From the NCBI RefSeq assembly GCF_029167375.1, contig NZ_JARFTP010000004.1:124001-188000 (forward strand): a stretch of 64,000 bases of DNA. The letters run 5' to 3'. A program made the position numbers and the translations under genes. This document shows, piece after piece, positions 1-8,802 of the stretch. Each line of letters opens with the position of its first letter. Position 1 is the stretch's first letter. The notes under the pieces are model-generated. The model did no database searches. It worked only from the letters and a program-made list of their open reading frames with translations, and was not told the origin of the DNA. Origin of the DNA: Tsukamurella sp. 8F. GTDB lineage: Bacteria > Actinomycetota > Actinomycetes > Mycobacteriales > Mycobacteriaceae.

Positions 1-1265
1 AGGCCCACCTCGACGTCGAGCACTACATCCGGCTCGCACAGACTGCGGAGCGCGGCCGGTTCGATTCCATCTTCTTCGCGGACGGCCCTGTGCTGCAGGG
101 AGACCCGGGTCGTCGTCCGGCCGGTAAGCTGGAGCCTACCGTCCTGCTCACGGCGATCGCGCTGCGCACGCAGCACCTCGGCCTGATCGCGACTGCTTCG
201 ACGAGCTACAACGACCCGTTCAACCTGGCGCGCCGCTTCGCGTCGGTGGACTGGGTGAGTGGCGGGCGAGTCGGCTGGAACATCGTGACGACCGCGGGCG
301 CCGATGCCGCACGCAACTTCGGTCTCGACGACGTTCCCGCCCATCGTGATCGGTACGAGCGCGCCGACGAGTTCGTCGATGTGGCCACCAAGCTGTGGGA
401 CAGCTGGGACGACGACGCCTACATCGGCGACAAACAGATCGGCATCCACACGGACGCGGACAAGGTGCACAGCATCGACCACGTGGGCAAGTACTTCCGC
501 GTCGCGGGCCCGCTCAACGTCCCCCGCTCACCGCAGGCCTATCCGCTCCTGGTTCAGGCTGGTTCATCGGAGGACGGCAAGAACTTCGCCGCGCGGCATG
601 CGGAGGCCGTTTTCACCGCCCAGCAGACCCTCGAGGAGGGTAAGGCGTTCTATTCGGATCTCAAGGAGCGCACACGCCGCCTGGGACGGGATCCGGAGGG
701 CATCAAGATCCTGCCCGGCATCGTGCCGGTCATCGGCGACACCGAGGCGGAGGCGCGGGAACTCGACGAGGAGCTGAGCCGCCTGATCCTGCCGGAGTAC
801 CAGCGCCGGAACCTCGCCGAGCGGTTCAACCTGCCCCTCGAGGCGCTGGAACTGGATGCGGAGCTGCCCGCGGACCTCCCCACGGAGGACGATATCGAAG
901 GCGCGAAGAGCCGCTTCACCCTGATCGTCGACCTCGCACGTCGGGAGCGACTCACAGTGCGCCAGCTGATCTCCCGGTTGGGTGGCGGTCGCGGGCACCG
1001 TACTTTCGCGGGCACACCTGTACAGGTGGCGGACACCATCGAGGAGTGGTTCGACCAGGGTGCGGCGGACGGCTTCAACGTGATGCCCGCCGTGCTGCCC
1101 TCGGGCCTGGATCGGTTCGTCGACCAGGTGGTGCCCATCCTGCAGGAGCGCGGCCTCCTGCGCACCGAGTACACGGCTACGACGCTGCGCGGTCACTACG
1201 GCCTGGAACGGCCGGCCAATCGACTCGAGGGCGAGGACACCGCGGGCGCCGCGATCGCCCGATGA
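1..1265 (+). CDS. NtaA/SnaA/DszA-family flavin monooxygenase, 5' end outside window
   Basis: The reading frame is already open at base 3, so the N-terminus is missing. The visible part carries the family hallmarks FFADGP, a substrate-barrel segment around SYNDPFNLARRFASVDW, SGGRVGWNIVTT, and a C-terminal GTPxQVADTIEEWF motif. Family members are FMNH2-dependent TIM-barrel monooxygenases acting on nitrilotriacetate, sulfones, sulfonates and similar xenobiotics, with reduced flavin supplied by a separate reductase. The stop codon overlaps the start of the downstream fused ABC exporter (ATGA), so the two are translationally coupled. It is a paralogue of the monooxygenase at 36075-37370. The substrate cannot be read from the sequence. 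Confidence 0.9.
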   Translation, partial: AHLDVEHYIRLAQTAERGRFDSIFFADGPVLQGDPGRRPAGKLEPTVLLTAIALRTQHLGLIATASTSYNDPFNLARRFASVDWVSGGRVGWNIVTTAGADAARNFGLDDVPAHRDRYERADEFVDVATKLWDSWDDDAYIGDKQIGIHTDADKVHSIDHVGKYFRVAGPLNVPRSPQAYPLLVQAGSSEDGKNFAARHAEAVFTAQQTLEEGKAFYSDLKERTRRLGRDPEGIKILPGIVPVIGDTEAEARELDEELSRLILPEYQRRNLAERFNLPLEALELDAELPADLPTEDDIEGAKSRFTLIVDLARRERLTVRQLISRLGGGRGHRTFAGTPVQVADTIEEWFDQGAADGFNVMPAVLPSGLDRFVDQVVPILQERGLLRTEYTATTLRGHYGLERPANRLEGEDTAGAAIAR

Positions 1266-4200
1266 GGGCGGAGGGCTGGATCAGGTATCTGATCCGCCGT
1301 GCGCTCGCTCATCCCGGCACCGTCGCCGCCGCGCTCTCCGGAGCGCGGGCGGCGGCGGTGCTCACCGCGGCCCTGCCCCAGGTCGTCCGCCACGTCGTCG
1401 ACACCATGGGGCAGCAGGACTCGGCGCTTACCGCCGGGGTCGTCGCGCTCATAGTGCTCGGGTCGGCGCGCTTCGTCGCCTCGTTCGCGCGCCGGACGGC
1501 GTCGTCGCGGCTCTCGCTGGGCGTTCAATTCGATCTGCGCTCAGAGCTTTTCGGATCGTTGGTCCACCTACCCGGCCGCGACCAGATGAACGTGGCGACC
1601 GGCCAGGTCGTGAGTCGCGCCATCAGCGACATCACGCTCATCCAGATGTTCCTGCAGCTCATCCCGATCGTCACGGGCAACGTGGCCCTGCTGGTGGCCG
1701 CGCTCGTGATGATGGCCGCGATGTCGCCGGAGCTGGCGCTCATCGCGCTCGCCCTGCTCCCCGCGCTCTGGTTCGTCACGCGGCGCTCACAGCGGGAGTT
1801 GTTCCCTGCCAACTGGGACGCTCAGGCGCAGGCCGCCGAGGTCGCGATGCGCGTCGAGAGCGCGGTCGCCGGGGTGCGCGTGGTCAAAGGCTTCGGGCAG
1901 GAGCAGCGTGAGCTGGCCGGCCTGGAGCGGCGTGCCCGCGATCTGTACCGTTCGCGGTTGCGCGTCGCGCGGATCACCAGCCGGTTCACCCCGGCGATGC
2001 AGGCGCTTCCGGCGCTGGGGCAGGTCCTGATTCTAGTGGTGGGAGGACTTCTCGCGCTCCGCCAATCGATCACGCTGGGCACCTTTCTCGCGTTCATGAC
2101 CTACCTCGGATCGTTCGTGAGTCCGGTCCGCCAGTTCTCGACATTGCTCACGGTGAGCCAGCAGGGTAAGGCGTCGCTCGACCGCGTCCGCGAGGTGATC
2201 GAGGCCAACCCGCGGCCGGTTCCCACCGACGGCGGGTCCGCCGTCGCCGGCGCCGCACCCACGGTCGAGCTGCGCGACGTGACCGTGCGGATCGCGGGCA
2301 CCACGGTCCTCGACAATGCACGGCTTACAGTGTCGGCGGGCAGCACCGTGGCCTTGGCCGGCGGCCCTGGATCGGGGAAATCCGTTCTGGCGTCCTTGCT
2401 TCCGCGCCTGATAGATCCGGACTCGGGCCGGGTGCTCATCGACGGCGTGGACGTGCGGAAGTTGCCGGACGTCCGGCGCGACGTGGCGATCGTCTTCGAG
2501 GACACCCATCTCATGGCCGACTCGATCCGCGAGAACGTGGCCTACGGCAGACCCGACGCGACCGACGAACAGGTGTGGCACGCGCTGTATCTCGCCGCGG
2601 CCGACGACTTCGTGCGTCGACTCCCCGACGGGCTGGATACGCGGATCGGCGAACGCGGGCAACGTCTCTCGGGCGGGCAGCGACAGCGAGTCGCGCTGGC
2701 TCGGGCCCTCATCACCGATGCGCAGCTGCTGGTGCTCGACGATGCCACTTCGGCGATCGATGCGCAGGTCGAGGCACGTATCTTCGAGCGGATCGCCGGC
2801 GAGGTCCGCGCGCGCACTACCATCGTGGTGGCACACCGGATCTCGACTCTGGCCCTCGCGGACCGGGTGGCCGTGTTGGGTGACGGGCGCGTCGCCGAGG
2901 AGGGAGACCTGGAGGAGTTGCAGCGGTCGGGTGCCCTATTCGCGTCACTGTTCACGCCGCCGGACGTCACGGAGATCGGTCGGGACCTGCGCGCCGACCG
3001 CGTCGATGTGCCGACCGGCGTCCTGTGGGAGGAGCCAGATGAGGACGGAGACGACTCCCGCGCGCTCGAGCAGGTCGCGCGCGCGTTCGCGCGCCGCGCG
3101 GCGGGCGCGGGCGGCGGACTCGTAGGCGGTTCGGGCGGCGGCATGATCGCCTCCGCGCCGCCGGGCGTCGACACGGCCCGAATGATCGCCGCACTGCCGC
3201 CGCTTCGGGGCGAGCCAGACGTGGACGACGGCTTTCTGCACGACGCCGACCCCGCGTTCCGCCTACACCGGCTGCTACGGCCGTTCGCGGCACCGCTGCT
3301 CGTCGGGCTGGCCCTCGTCGCGGCGGACGCCGTTGCGCAGACGCTGATCCCGTTCCTCGTGCGCTTCGGCATCGACCACGGAGTTCTCGCGGGCGCGCGG
3401 CACGTGCTGCTGGTATCGGCGGTCCTCGCGGCCGGAGTCGTGTTCGTGGACTGGGCGGTGAGCGTCGCCCAGGTGCGGGTGACCGGGCGCGCGGGTGAAC
3501 GCCTGCTGTTCGGGTTGCGCGTCAAGACTTTCGCGCACCTGCAGCGGCTGGGGCTGCAGTTCTATGAGCGCGAACTAGGCGGCCGCATCATGACCCGCAT
3601 GACGACCGACATAGACGGGCTCTCGGCGTTCCTGCAGACGGGGCTCGCGACGGCGCTCACGAGCACGGTCACCATCGTGGGAGTCGTTGTGGCGCTGCTG
3701 GTGATAGATGCGCAGCTAGCGCTGGCGGTGCTGGCGTTCATGCCGGTGCTGTTCGTGGCGACGGTGTGGTTCCGGCGCCTGGCGGTACCTGCATACAACA
3801 CCGCCCGGGACCGCGTCGGCGTGGTGAACGCGTACTTTCAGGAGAACGTCGACAACATCCGAGTGACACAGGCGTATCGGCGGGAAGCATTGAACCAGAG
3901 GCGCTTCGACGACCTGTCGTGGTCGTTCCGGGACGCGCGTATGCGCAGCCAGACGCTGATGGCGGTGTTCTTCCCGTTCATAGAGCTGCTGTCTGTGGCC
4001 GCCACTGCGGTCGTGCTCGCGGTGGGCGTAGGACAGGTGCGGGCAGGAGCGCTCTCGGCGGGCACGCTGATCGCGTTCCTGTTGTACGTCGACCTTCTCT
4101 TCTCACCCATCCAGCAGCTGTCCCAGGTCTTCGACAGCTACCAGCAGGCCGTGGTCGGTGTGGATCGGCTAGCCGCGCTCTTCGCGGTACCGGAGTCCAC

Positions 4201-5014
4201 GCCGGAGGCCGAGCACGCGAAGTCCGTGAAGCGTGTCTCCGGGGGTATCGAGATCCGAGACCTGGGCTTCGCGTACCGTGCCGATGCGCCATGGGTGCTC
4301 GAACACGTCACCTTGAGCGTCGCACCAGGACAGCGGGTGGCACTGGTCGGGGAGACCGGCGCGGGGAAGTCGACACTCGTGAAACTCCTTGCGCGGTACT
4401 ATGATCCCACGGCGGGGACCGTCGAGGTCGACGGCGAGGACATCCGAGACCTGCGGATCGAGGACTACCGGAAGCGGCTCGGCGTGGTACCGCAGGAGCC
4501 GTACCTGTTCGGCGACACCGTCCGCGACGCCATCGCGTATGGGCGTCCCGACGCGTGCCCCGCCGACGTGGAGTGGGCCGCACGCGCGGTCGGCGCCCAC
4601 GAGATGATCGCTGCACTGGAGCACGGCTATCACCACCCGATCGGCCCGCAGGGACGCGCCCTGTCGGCGGGGCAGCGGCAGCTGCTCGCACTCGCGCGTG
4701 CGCAGCTCGTCGAGCCCGACATCCTGATCCTCGACGAGGCGACTGCTTCGCTTGATCTCGCCACCGAGGCGAGGGTGCGCGCGGCGATCGATGTGCTCAC
4801 AGCGGGGCGCACCACCCTGGTGGTGGCCCATCGGCTGGCGACTGCGGCGGACTCGGACCTGGTCGCGGTGATGGCGGCCGGGCGCCTCGTCGAGGTCGGG
4901 CCGCACGCGGAGCTCGTGCGGGCCGGCGGCGCCTACGCACGACTGTGGAGCGCGTACGTGACCGCCGGAGACTCATCGGGAGAGCCGCCACACCCGGCGT
5001 ATGTGCGCACCTAG
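1262..5014 (+). CDS. Fused heterodimer-type ABC exporter (TMD-NBD-TMD-NBD)
   Basis: This 1250-residue protein joins two complete type IV ABC exporter halves, which usually are separate subunits. NBD1 has Walker A GGPGSGKS near residue 367, signature LSGGQ and Walker B followed by Asp (LVLDDATSAID) instead of the catalytic Glu. NBD2 has Walker A GETGAGKS near 1030, signature LSAGQ and a normal catalytic Glu (ILDEATASLD). One ATP site should therefore be degenerate, as in TM287/288 and TmrAB. A Gly/Ala/Arg-rich linker (near residues 600-640) joins the halves. ATG 1262 overlaps the upstream monooxygenase stop. It is an inner-membrane exporter of lipids or drugs by family; the substrate is unknown, though the coupling suggests removal of a product or toxic substrate of the monooxygenase pathway. 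Confidence 0.93.
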   Translation: MRAEGWIRYLIRRALAHPGTVAAALSGARAAAVLTAALPQVVRHVVDTMGQQDSALTAGVVALIVLGSARFVASFARRTASSRLSLGVQFDLRSELFGSLVHLPGRDQMNVATGQVVSRAISDITLIQMFLQLIPIVTGNVALLVAALVMMAAMSPELALIALALLPALWFVTRRSQRELFPANWDAQAQAAEVAMRVESAVAGVRVVKGFGQEQRELAGLERRARDLYRSRLRVARITSRFTPAMQALPALGQVLILVVGGLLALRQSITLGTFLAFMTYLGSFVSPVRQFSTLLTVSQQGKASLDRVREVIEANPRPVPTDGGSAVAGAAPTVELRDVTVRIAGTTVLDNARLTVSAGSTVALAGGPGSGKSVLASLLPRLIDPDSGRVLIDGVDVRKLPDVRRDVAIVFEDTHLMADSIRENVAYGRPDATDEQVWHALYLAAADDFVRRLPDGLDTRIGERGQRLSGGQRQRVALARALITDAQLLVLDDATSAIDAQVEARIFERIAGEVRARTTIVVAHRISTLALADRVAVLGDGRVAEEGDLEELQRSGALFASLFTPPDVTEIGRDLRADRVDVPTGVLWEEPDEDGDDSRALEQVARAFARRAAGAGGGLVGGSGGGMIASAPPGVDTARMIAALPPLRGEPDVDDGFLHDADPAFRLHRLLRPFAAPLLVGLALVAADAVAQTLIPFLVRFGIDHGVLAGARHVLLVSAVLAAGVVFVDWAVSVAQVRVTGRAGERLLFGLRVKTFAHLQRLGLQFYERELGGRIMTRMTTDIDGLSAFLQTGLATALTSTVTIVGVVVALLVIDAQLALAVLAFMPVLFVATVWFRRLAVPAYNTARDRVGVVNAYFQENVDNIRVTQAYRREALNQRRFDDLSWSFRDARMRSQTLMAVFFPFIELLSVAATAVVLAVGVGQVRAGALSAGTLIAFLLYVDLLFSPIQQLSQVFDSYQQAVVGVDRLAALFAVPESTPEAEHAKSVKRVSGGIEIRDLGFAYRADAPWVLEHVTLSVAPGQRVALVGETGAGKSTLVKLLARYYDPTAGTVEVDGEDIRDLRIEDYRKRLGVVPQEPYLFGDTVRDAIAYGRPDACPADVEWAARAVGAHEMIAALEHGYHHPIGPQGRALSAGQRQLLALARAQLVEPDILILDEATASLDLATEARVRAAIDVLTAGRTTLVVAHRLATAADSDLVAVMAAGRLVEVGPHAELVRAGGAYARLWSAYVTAGDSSGEPPHPAYVRT

Positions 5015-5120
5015 AGGAGCGCGCACGCGGACCCCATAGCGGGCTCGGTGATCTGTCTCCCCAACCGGCGCAAGCGCTCCCGGCTCGGCGCCGGCCCCGT
5101 GGGCGACGCCGACCGAGGCG

Positions 5121-5495
5121 TCACGTGCGACTCTGTGCAGGCCGAGGTCCCGTCGCCGCGAGCGTCGCATACGCTGCGAGCAGCGACGACGCAGCGGCGA
5201 AGTTGAGACGCAGGTCGCGTGTCCTGATGTGGGCGCCTACAGCGCAGCAGAAGTACACCGTGAGAGCGAGCGCGGTGAGGCGTGCGAGACCCGGGTATCG
5301 CGGCGCTGCTGCCAGCCCGACCGCGGACGCGCTCTTCACGACCGGGAAGAGTCGCCAGTACCGCCGCGGGAACTCCACGTCCGTCAGGCAGTCCTGAACG
5401 TACGGGATCGGCTTGACACAGATCGCGGCGTCGATCGCCTGGAACGCCGCGAACACCTGGTAGGCGCGGGGGTCGCGGATCGTCTCGATGCTCAT
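5121..5495 (-). CDS. DoxX-like small integral membrane protein
   Basis: A 124-residue hydrophobic protein with about four predicted membrane segments (near residues 10-25, 50-65, 70-90 and 98-115). The overall look, including the FPRRYWRLFPVVKSASAVGL stretch and the closing AAASSLLAAYATLA helix, fits DoxX-like proteins of actinobacteria. Their role is unclear; some DoxX proteins take part in thiol or oxidative stress complexes. It lies 73 bp downstream of the LLM oxidoreductase on the same strand and may be co-transcribed with the nitroreductase/LLM pair. Family assignment is by appearance only. Confidence 0.65.
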   Translation of the reverse strand: MSIETIRDPRAYQVFAAFQAIDAAICVKPIPYVQDCLTDVEFPRRYWRLFPVVKSASAVGLAAAPRYPGLARLTALALTVYFCCAVGAHIRTRDLRLNFAAASSLLAAYATLAATGPRPAQSRT

Positions 5496-5568
5496 ATGCG
5501 CAACCTACTCCGCAGATGGTCTCCGGTGGAGCTCCAATTCGGCAACGGGATCGGGTACCACCTGCGGC

Positions 5569-6510
5569 TCAGCGCGCGAGGTCGGCGACCGCCTCCCAGG
5601 TCGCGCGTTCGGCATCCGGCCCCATGAGGCCCGTCTGCGTGACGACGACCTCCGCCGCCCCGGCGTCCAGGTAGCGACGCAGCCCGTCGCGCACCTCGTC
5701 CGCGGTGCCGACCAGGGCCAGGTCCGCCGCACTGTCGCCGCCACTGAGCTCGATCACCCTCCGGTACGACGGGATCCGGTCGTAGAACGCCATCGTCTGC
5801 GTGAACGCCGCACGTCCAGCGGTGCGATCGTCGGTGACGACGGCGGGGACGAGGGCGACGACGCGAGGCACGGGGCGTCCGGCTTCGGTTGCCGCGCGCG
5901 TCAGATCCGGGAGGATGTGGTGTCGCAGCACGGCCGGATCGGCCAGGTAGGGAAGGATGCCGTCGGCGAGACGCCCCGACACCGCGAGCGCCCGGGCTCC
6001 CAGGGCTGCGACCAGGATCTCAGGGACGGGCTCCGCGCCCGGAAGCGCGGTGGGCATGGGTGTCTCGGTGTCGATCTCGGTCCCGTGGAATTCGACGGTG
6101 CCTGTCGTCAACACCTCCCGCGTCACCGTGAGGAACTCTTCGAGGCGCTGCGCGGGGCGGCGGAACGGCTGACCGAAGGCCTTCTCTGTGAAGGTCGCCG
6201 AGCCCAGCGCCAGCCCGAGGCGGAAGCGACCGTGCGTTGCAGCCTGCGCGGTCTGGGCCGCAGCAGCGACTAGGAGTGGCTGCCGCCCGAAGATCGGCAC
6301 CGCCGAGGTGCCGACCCCGATCGTCGGCACCTCGCGGCCGATGATGCCGGCCAGCGAGATCGCGTCGTAGTCGAATCGCTGCCCCAACCACACCGTTCCG
6401 AGGCCGGACTCGGTGGCGACTCGCGCGGCGGCGACCACGTCGTCGACGGCATTGCCCCCGGGCTGGAACGACAGTGCAGTGCCGACGACGGGGCGTTGCG
6501 TGGCGGTCAT
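5569..6510 (-). CDS. LLM-class F420-dependent oxidoreductase
   Basis: A 313-residue luciferase-like TIM-barrel protein. Visible features are ALSFQPGGNAVDDVVAAARV at the N-terminus, GTVWLGQRFDYDAISLAG, the TIGVGTSAVPIFGRQPL strand region and HGRFRLGLALGS, the usual glycine-rich turn of F420-binding LLM proteins. The start at 6510 was chosen because it overlaps the stop of the upstream nitroreductase gene by one base (TGATG) and removes a low-complexity N-terminal extension of about 34 residues. The partner nitroreductase suggests a two-enzyme redox module. The choice of cofactor (F420 or FMN) is inferred from the family, and the substrate is unknown. Confidence 0.85.
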   Translation of the reverse strand: MTATQRPVVGTALSFQPGGNAVDDVVAAARVATESGLGTVWLGQRFDYDAISLAGIIGREVPTIGVGTSAVPIFGRQPLLVAAAAQTAQAATHGRFRLGLALGSATFTEKAFGQPFRRPAQRLEEFLTVTREVLTTGTVEFHGTEIDTETPMPTALPGAEPVPEILVAALGARALAVSGRLADGILPYLADPAVLRHHILPDLTRAATEAGRPVPRVVALVPAVVTDDRTAGRAAFTQTMAFYDRIPSYRRVIELSGGDSAADLALVGTADEVRDGLRRYLDAGAAEVVVTQTGLMGPDAERATWEAVADLAR

Positions 6511-7322
6511 CAGTGCGATGGCAGTCCGCGCCGGGTCAAGTGGTCGCGCAGCAGATGCCGGCCCTTGAGACTGTCGCGGTCGCGAAGTCGGGCGAGCACC
6601 GGGCTTACCCATCCGCCTTCACGCCGGTACTCCGCGTTGTAGGAGGCGAGACGTTCGTCGTAGTCGTCGATGGCGGCGTCGGCTGCCGTGTCGTACACCT
6701 CGTGATGCAGGACCGCGGCCTGAGGCAGACGGGGTTTCACGCCTGCCGCCTCATCCGGGTCGGGGACGCCGACCGCCAGACCGAACGCTGCGAAAACACG
6801 ATCGGGGAGTGCCAGCTCCTCGGCGATCTTGTCCGGGTGGTTGCGCACGGCGCCGATGAAGACCGTTCCCAAGCCGAGGGATTCGGCTGCGAGCGAGGCG
6901 TTCTGGGCGGCCAGAGCTGCGTCGACGAACCCGAGGATCGTGCTCTCCAGATATTCGGGCGCGTCCAGGGGCTCGTTGCTACGCGCTGCGATACGTGTCG
7001 CTCGGCCCAGATCTGCGAGCCAGACCAGAAGCAGCGGGGCTTGTCGGACCGCCGACTGGTCGCCGACGAGGTGTGCCAGGCGCTCGCGGCGCCGGGGATC
7101 ACGCACGGCGATCACGCTCCATGCCTGCAGGTTCGACGACGTCGACGCGGACTGCGCCGCCGCGACGATCGCGGTGAGTGCGTCGTCCCCGACCGGAGTG
7201 TCCAGAAACGCGCGAACCGACCGGTGCGCGAGCTGCAGATCGATGGTGTCGCTGCGGAGGGGGAGCGAAGTCAGCTCGGGGTCGCGGTATCGCTGCGCCA
7301 CCGGGTCCTGGGTGCTGGTCAT
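6510..7322 (-). CDS. NfsA/Frp-type nitroreductase family oxidoreductase
   Basis: This 270-residue protein has the nitroreductase FMN-binding start HRSVRAFLDTPV (near residue 33), the S(T)SSNLQAWSVIAV flavin-contact region, the GLGTVFIGAVRN helix and the C-terminal SYNAEYRREGGW/KGRHLLR region that binds the FMN phosphate. These match the NADPH-dependent, oxygen-insensitive nitro/flavin reductase group. Its 3' end overlaps the LLM gene by one base, so the two are coupled. It could supply reduced flavin or act directly on nitro or quinone compounds. Confidence 0.9.
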   Translation of the reverse strand: MTSTQDPVAQRYRDPELTSLPLRSDTIDLQLAHRSVRAFLDTPVGDDALTAIVAAAQSASTSSNLQAWSVIAVRDPRRRERLAHLVGDQSAVRQAPLLLVWLADLGRATRIAARSNEPLDAPEYLESTILGFVDAALAAQNASLAAESLGLGTVFIGAVRNHPDKIAEELALPDRVFAAFGLAVGVPDPDEAAGVKPRLPQAAVLHHEVYDTAADAAIDDYDERLASYNAEYRREGGWVSPVLARLRDRDSLKGRHLLRDHLTRRGLPSH

Positions 7323-7389
7323 ACACCCGAGTCTGTGCCCCGTACCCCCGAGGTCGCCACCATTGCGGTCATCCGGGTGTGAAATCGGG

Positions 7390-8574
7390 TCAGGCCATCC
7401 GCTTCAGCGCGGCGGACTCGGCGCGGAAGGGGTCGTCGTAGAGGGGCCAGAGGACCGTCGCCGCCGAGGCGGTCTCCAGCGCCCGCCCCGGAAACGACGT
7501 ACCGACGAGTCGTGCGGCCGCGTCAGGCACCGCGGACCGCGCCGCGGCGCCTGCACGATATGCCTCGCGGACGTCGGGGAGATGATGGAAGGCGCGATCG
7601 GTGATGATGAGCTTCTCCGGATTCAACAGATCGATGAGTGCGGCGGCCACGTACGCCATATCGCGTGCGCGCTCGACGAACAGCGCGCGGATGCGGCCGT
7701 CGACGGCGGCTCGCTGCAGTAGTCCGGGCAGGGTGGCGTCGTCGGAGACCAGACCGTGCGCGACGGCACGCCGGAGCACGGCGTGATCGGACAGCTCGCC
7801 GAGCCGGCCGAAACCGCCCGGGACCGCTGATGCGACAACGGACCCGAGTGCGCCCGCTGTCGCGCCCGGGCCGTAGTGGACGCGGCCACCCACGGCGAAT
7901 GCAGCGTCGAGGACGTTTCCCACGAACAGGACGGCTGCCGATGACGCGTAGTCGAGTGCACCGAACAGCTGCTCCGCGTGGACGATCGCACGTGAATGGC
8001 TGTCGAGCGTTGTGGGTAGCCCGGTCAACTGCTCCAGCAGGTCGCGAACGGGTACGCCCCGCCAGTCGAGATACGGATGGTCGTGCACGAGGCCCGCCCG
8101 CGGGTCGACGCGGCCACCCGTCGCGACCCCGAGTGCGAACGGCCGCAACGGCTCCGGAGTGCGTTCGCGGATCCCGGCGAGCGCCTCGGCAGCGGCGCGC
8201 GCCAGATCGGTGCCCGACGGTGTGCCGTGGGGAAGCGCCTCGACGTCGCGGACGGCGCCTGCGATGTCAACGATCGCAACGCGAGTCGTGGTCGCCGCGA
8301 AATGTACGGCGGCCACCGTGTTATCGGTGTCCAGTGTCAGCGGCACGTGCGGCCTGCCGACACGGGGCGCAGCAGTCGTCTGCGCCTGCTCGCGCAGCAG
8401 GCCTGCGGCCGTCAGCCTTCGGGTCTGACCTGTCACGGTGGCGGGCGACAGCCGCGCGCGGGTCGCGATCGCGGAGCGCGGTGCGGATCCCAGGTCGAGT
8501 ACGGCACGCAGCACGAGGCCTGCGGCGCTGGGCCCCTCCATCGTTTCGCTCATGCCGTCGGCTCCATCCATCAA
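7390..8574 (-). CDS. ROK-family-like transcriptional regulator without the zinc motif
   Basis: The 394-residue protein has an N-terminal winged helix-turn-helix (about residues 15-70, with SAIATRARLSPATVTGQTRRL) followed by a ROK sugar-kinase-like fold. It contains no cysteine at all, so the usual ROK CxCGxxGCxE zinc motif is absent, and the phosphate-binding loops are degenerate. It is therefore probably a non-catalytic regulator with an altered effector site. An internal ATG at 8553 (MSETMEG) is an alternative start. It is divergently arranged with the AurF-like gene at 8803, which makes that gene a candidate target. Confidence 0.82.
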   Translation of the reverse strand: MMDGADGMSETMEGPSAAGLVLRAVLDLGSAPRSAIATRARLSPATVTGQTRRLTAAGLLREQAQTTAAPRVGRPHVPLTLDTDNTVAAVHFAATTTRVAIVDIAGAVRDVEALPHGTPSGTDLARAAAEALAGIRERTPEPLRPFALGVATGGRVDPRAGLVHDHPYLDWRGVPVRDLLEQLTGLPTTLDSHSRAIVHAEQLFGALDYASSAAVLFVGNVLDAAFAVGGRVHYGPGATAGALGSVVASAVPGGFGRLGELSDHAVLRRAVAHGLVSDDATLPGLLQRAAVDGRIRALFVERARDMAYVAAALIDLLNPEKLIITDRAFHHLPDVREAYRAGAAARSAVPDAAARLVGTSFPGRALETASAATVLWPLYDDPFRAESAALKRMA

Positions 8575-8716
8575 GCTCCGCTACACGGTATGTCGACCGC
8601 TCGCCGTGTGCACCGGTCTGCCTCACGGTGATCGATTGTCGGTTCGCGAGTACGTCCGGCACCTCGACCCGGGCGCCGCCGCAGTCCGGTGGTGAAGCGC
8701 ATTGCCACTGCAAAAT

Positions 8717-8732
8717 CAAGCACGCGTGCTTG
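8717..8732. promoter_or_regulatory. Perfect 16-bp palindrome, probable operator
   Basis: The sequence CAAGCACGCGTGCTTG is exactly self-complementary and lies 70 bp upstream of the AurF-like start codon, overlapping the candidate -35 region. This position suits a repressor site. The likely binding protein is unknown; the neighbouring ROK-type protein or an unlinked TetR/GntR regulator are options. Confidence 0.55.
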
Positions 8733-8751
8733 CTTAGGTGATAGGTTTTCG
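8727..8751 (+). promoter_or_regulatory. 25-bp element shared by both AurF-like genes (copy 1)
   Basis: The element reads TGCTTG-C-TT-A-GGTGATAGG-T-TTTCG. The matching minus-strand element at 16880-16904 differs at three of 25 positions (C/T, A/C, T/C). Conservation outside coding sequence between paralogues suggests a shared promoter or binding site. Confidence 0.55.
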
Positions 8752-8802
8752 GCATAGTCATCTCATGCAGCGCGTCCGAGCTGCACGTGGAAGGAGTCGA
8801 CA

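Larger units (their letters stand above)
8575..8802. promoter_or_regulatory. Divergent ROK / AurF-like intergenic region
   Basis: This 228-bp region lies between two divergently transcribed genes. It holds a perfect 16-bp palindrome (8717-8732) and a 25-bp element also found upstream of the second AurF-like gene (8727-8751). A plausible -35 TTGCTT (8731-8736) lies 17 bp before a weak -10 CATAGT (8754-8759). A Shine-Dalgarno-like GGAAGGAG precedes ATG 8803. Confidence 0.5.

Noticed and set aside
7323-7379. ACACCCG / CGGGTGT inverted repeat after the ROK gene
   Set aside because: The arms are more than 40 bp apart and only 7 bp long, too far for a terminator and without operator symmetry.
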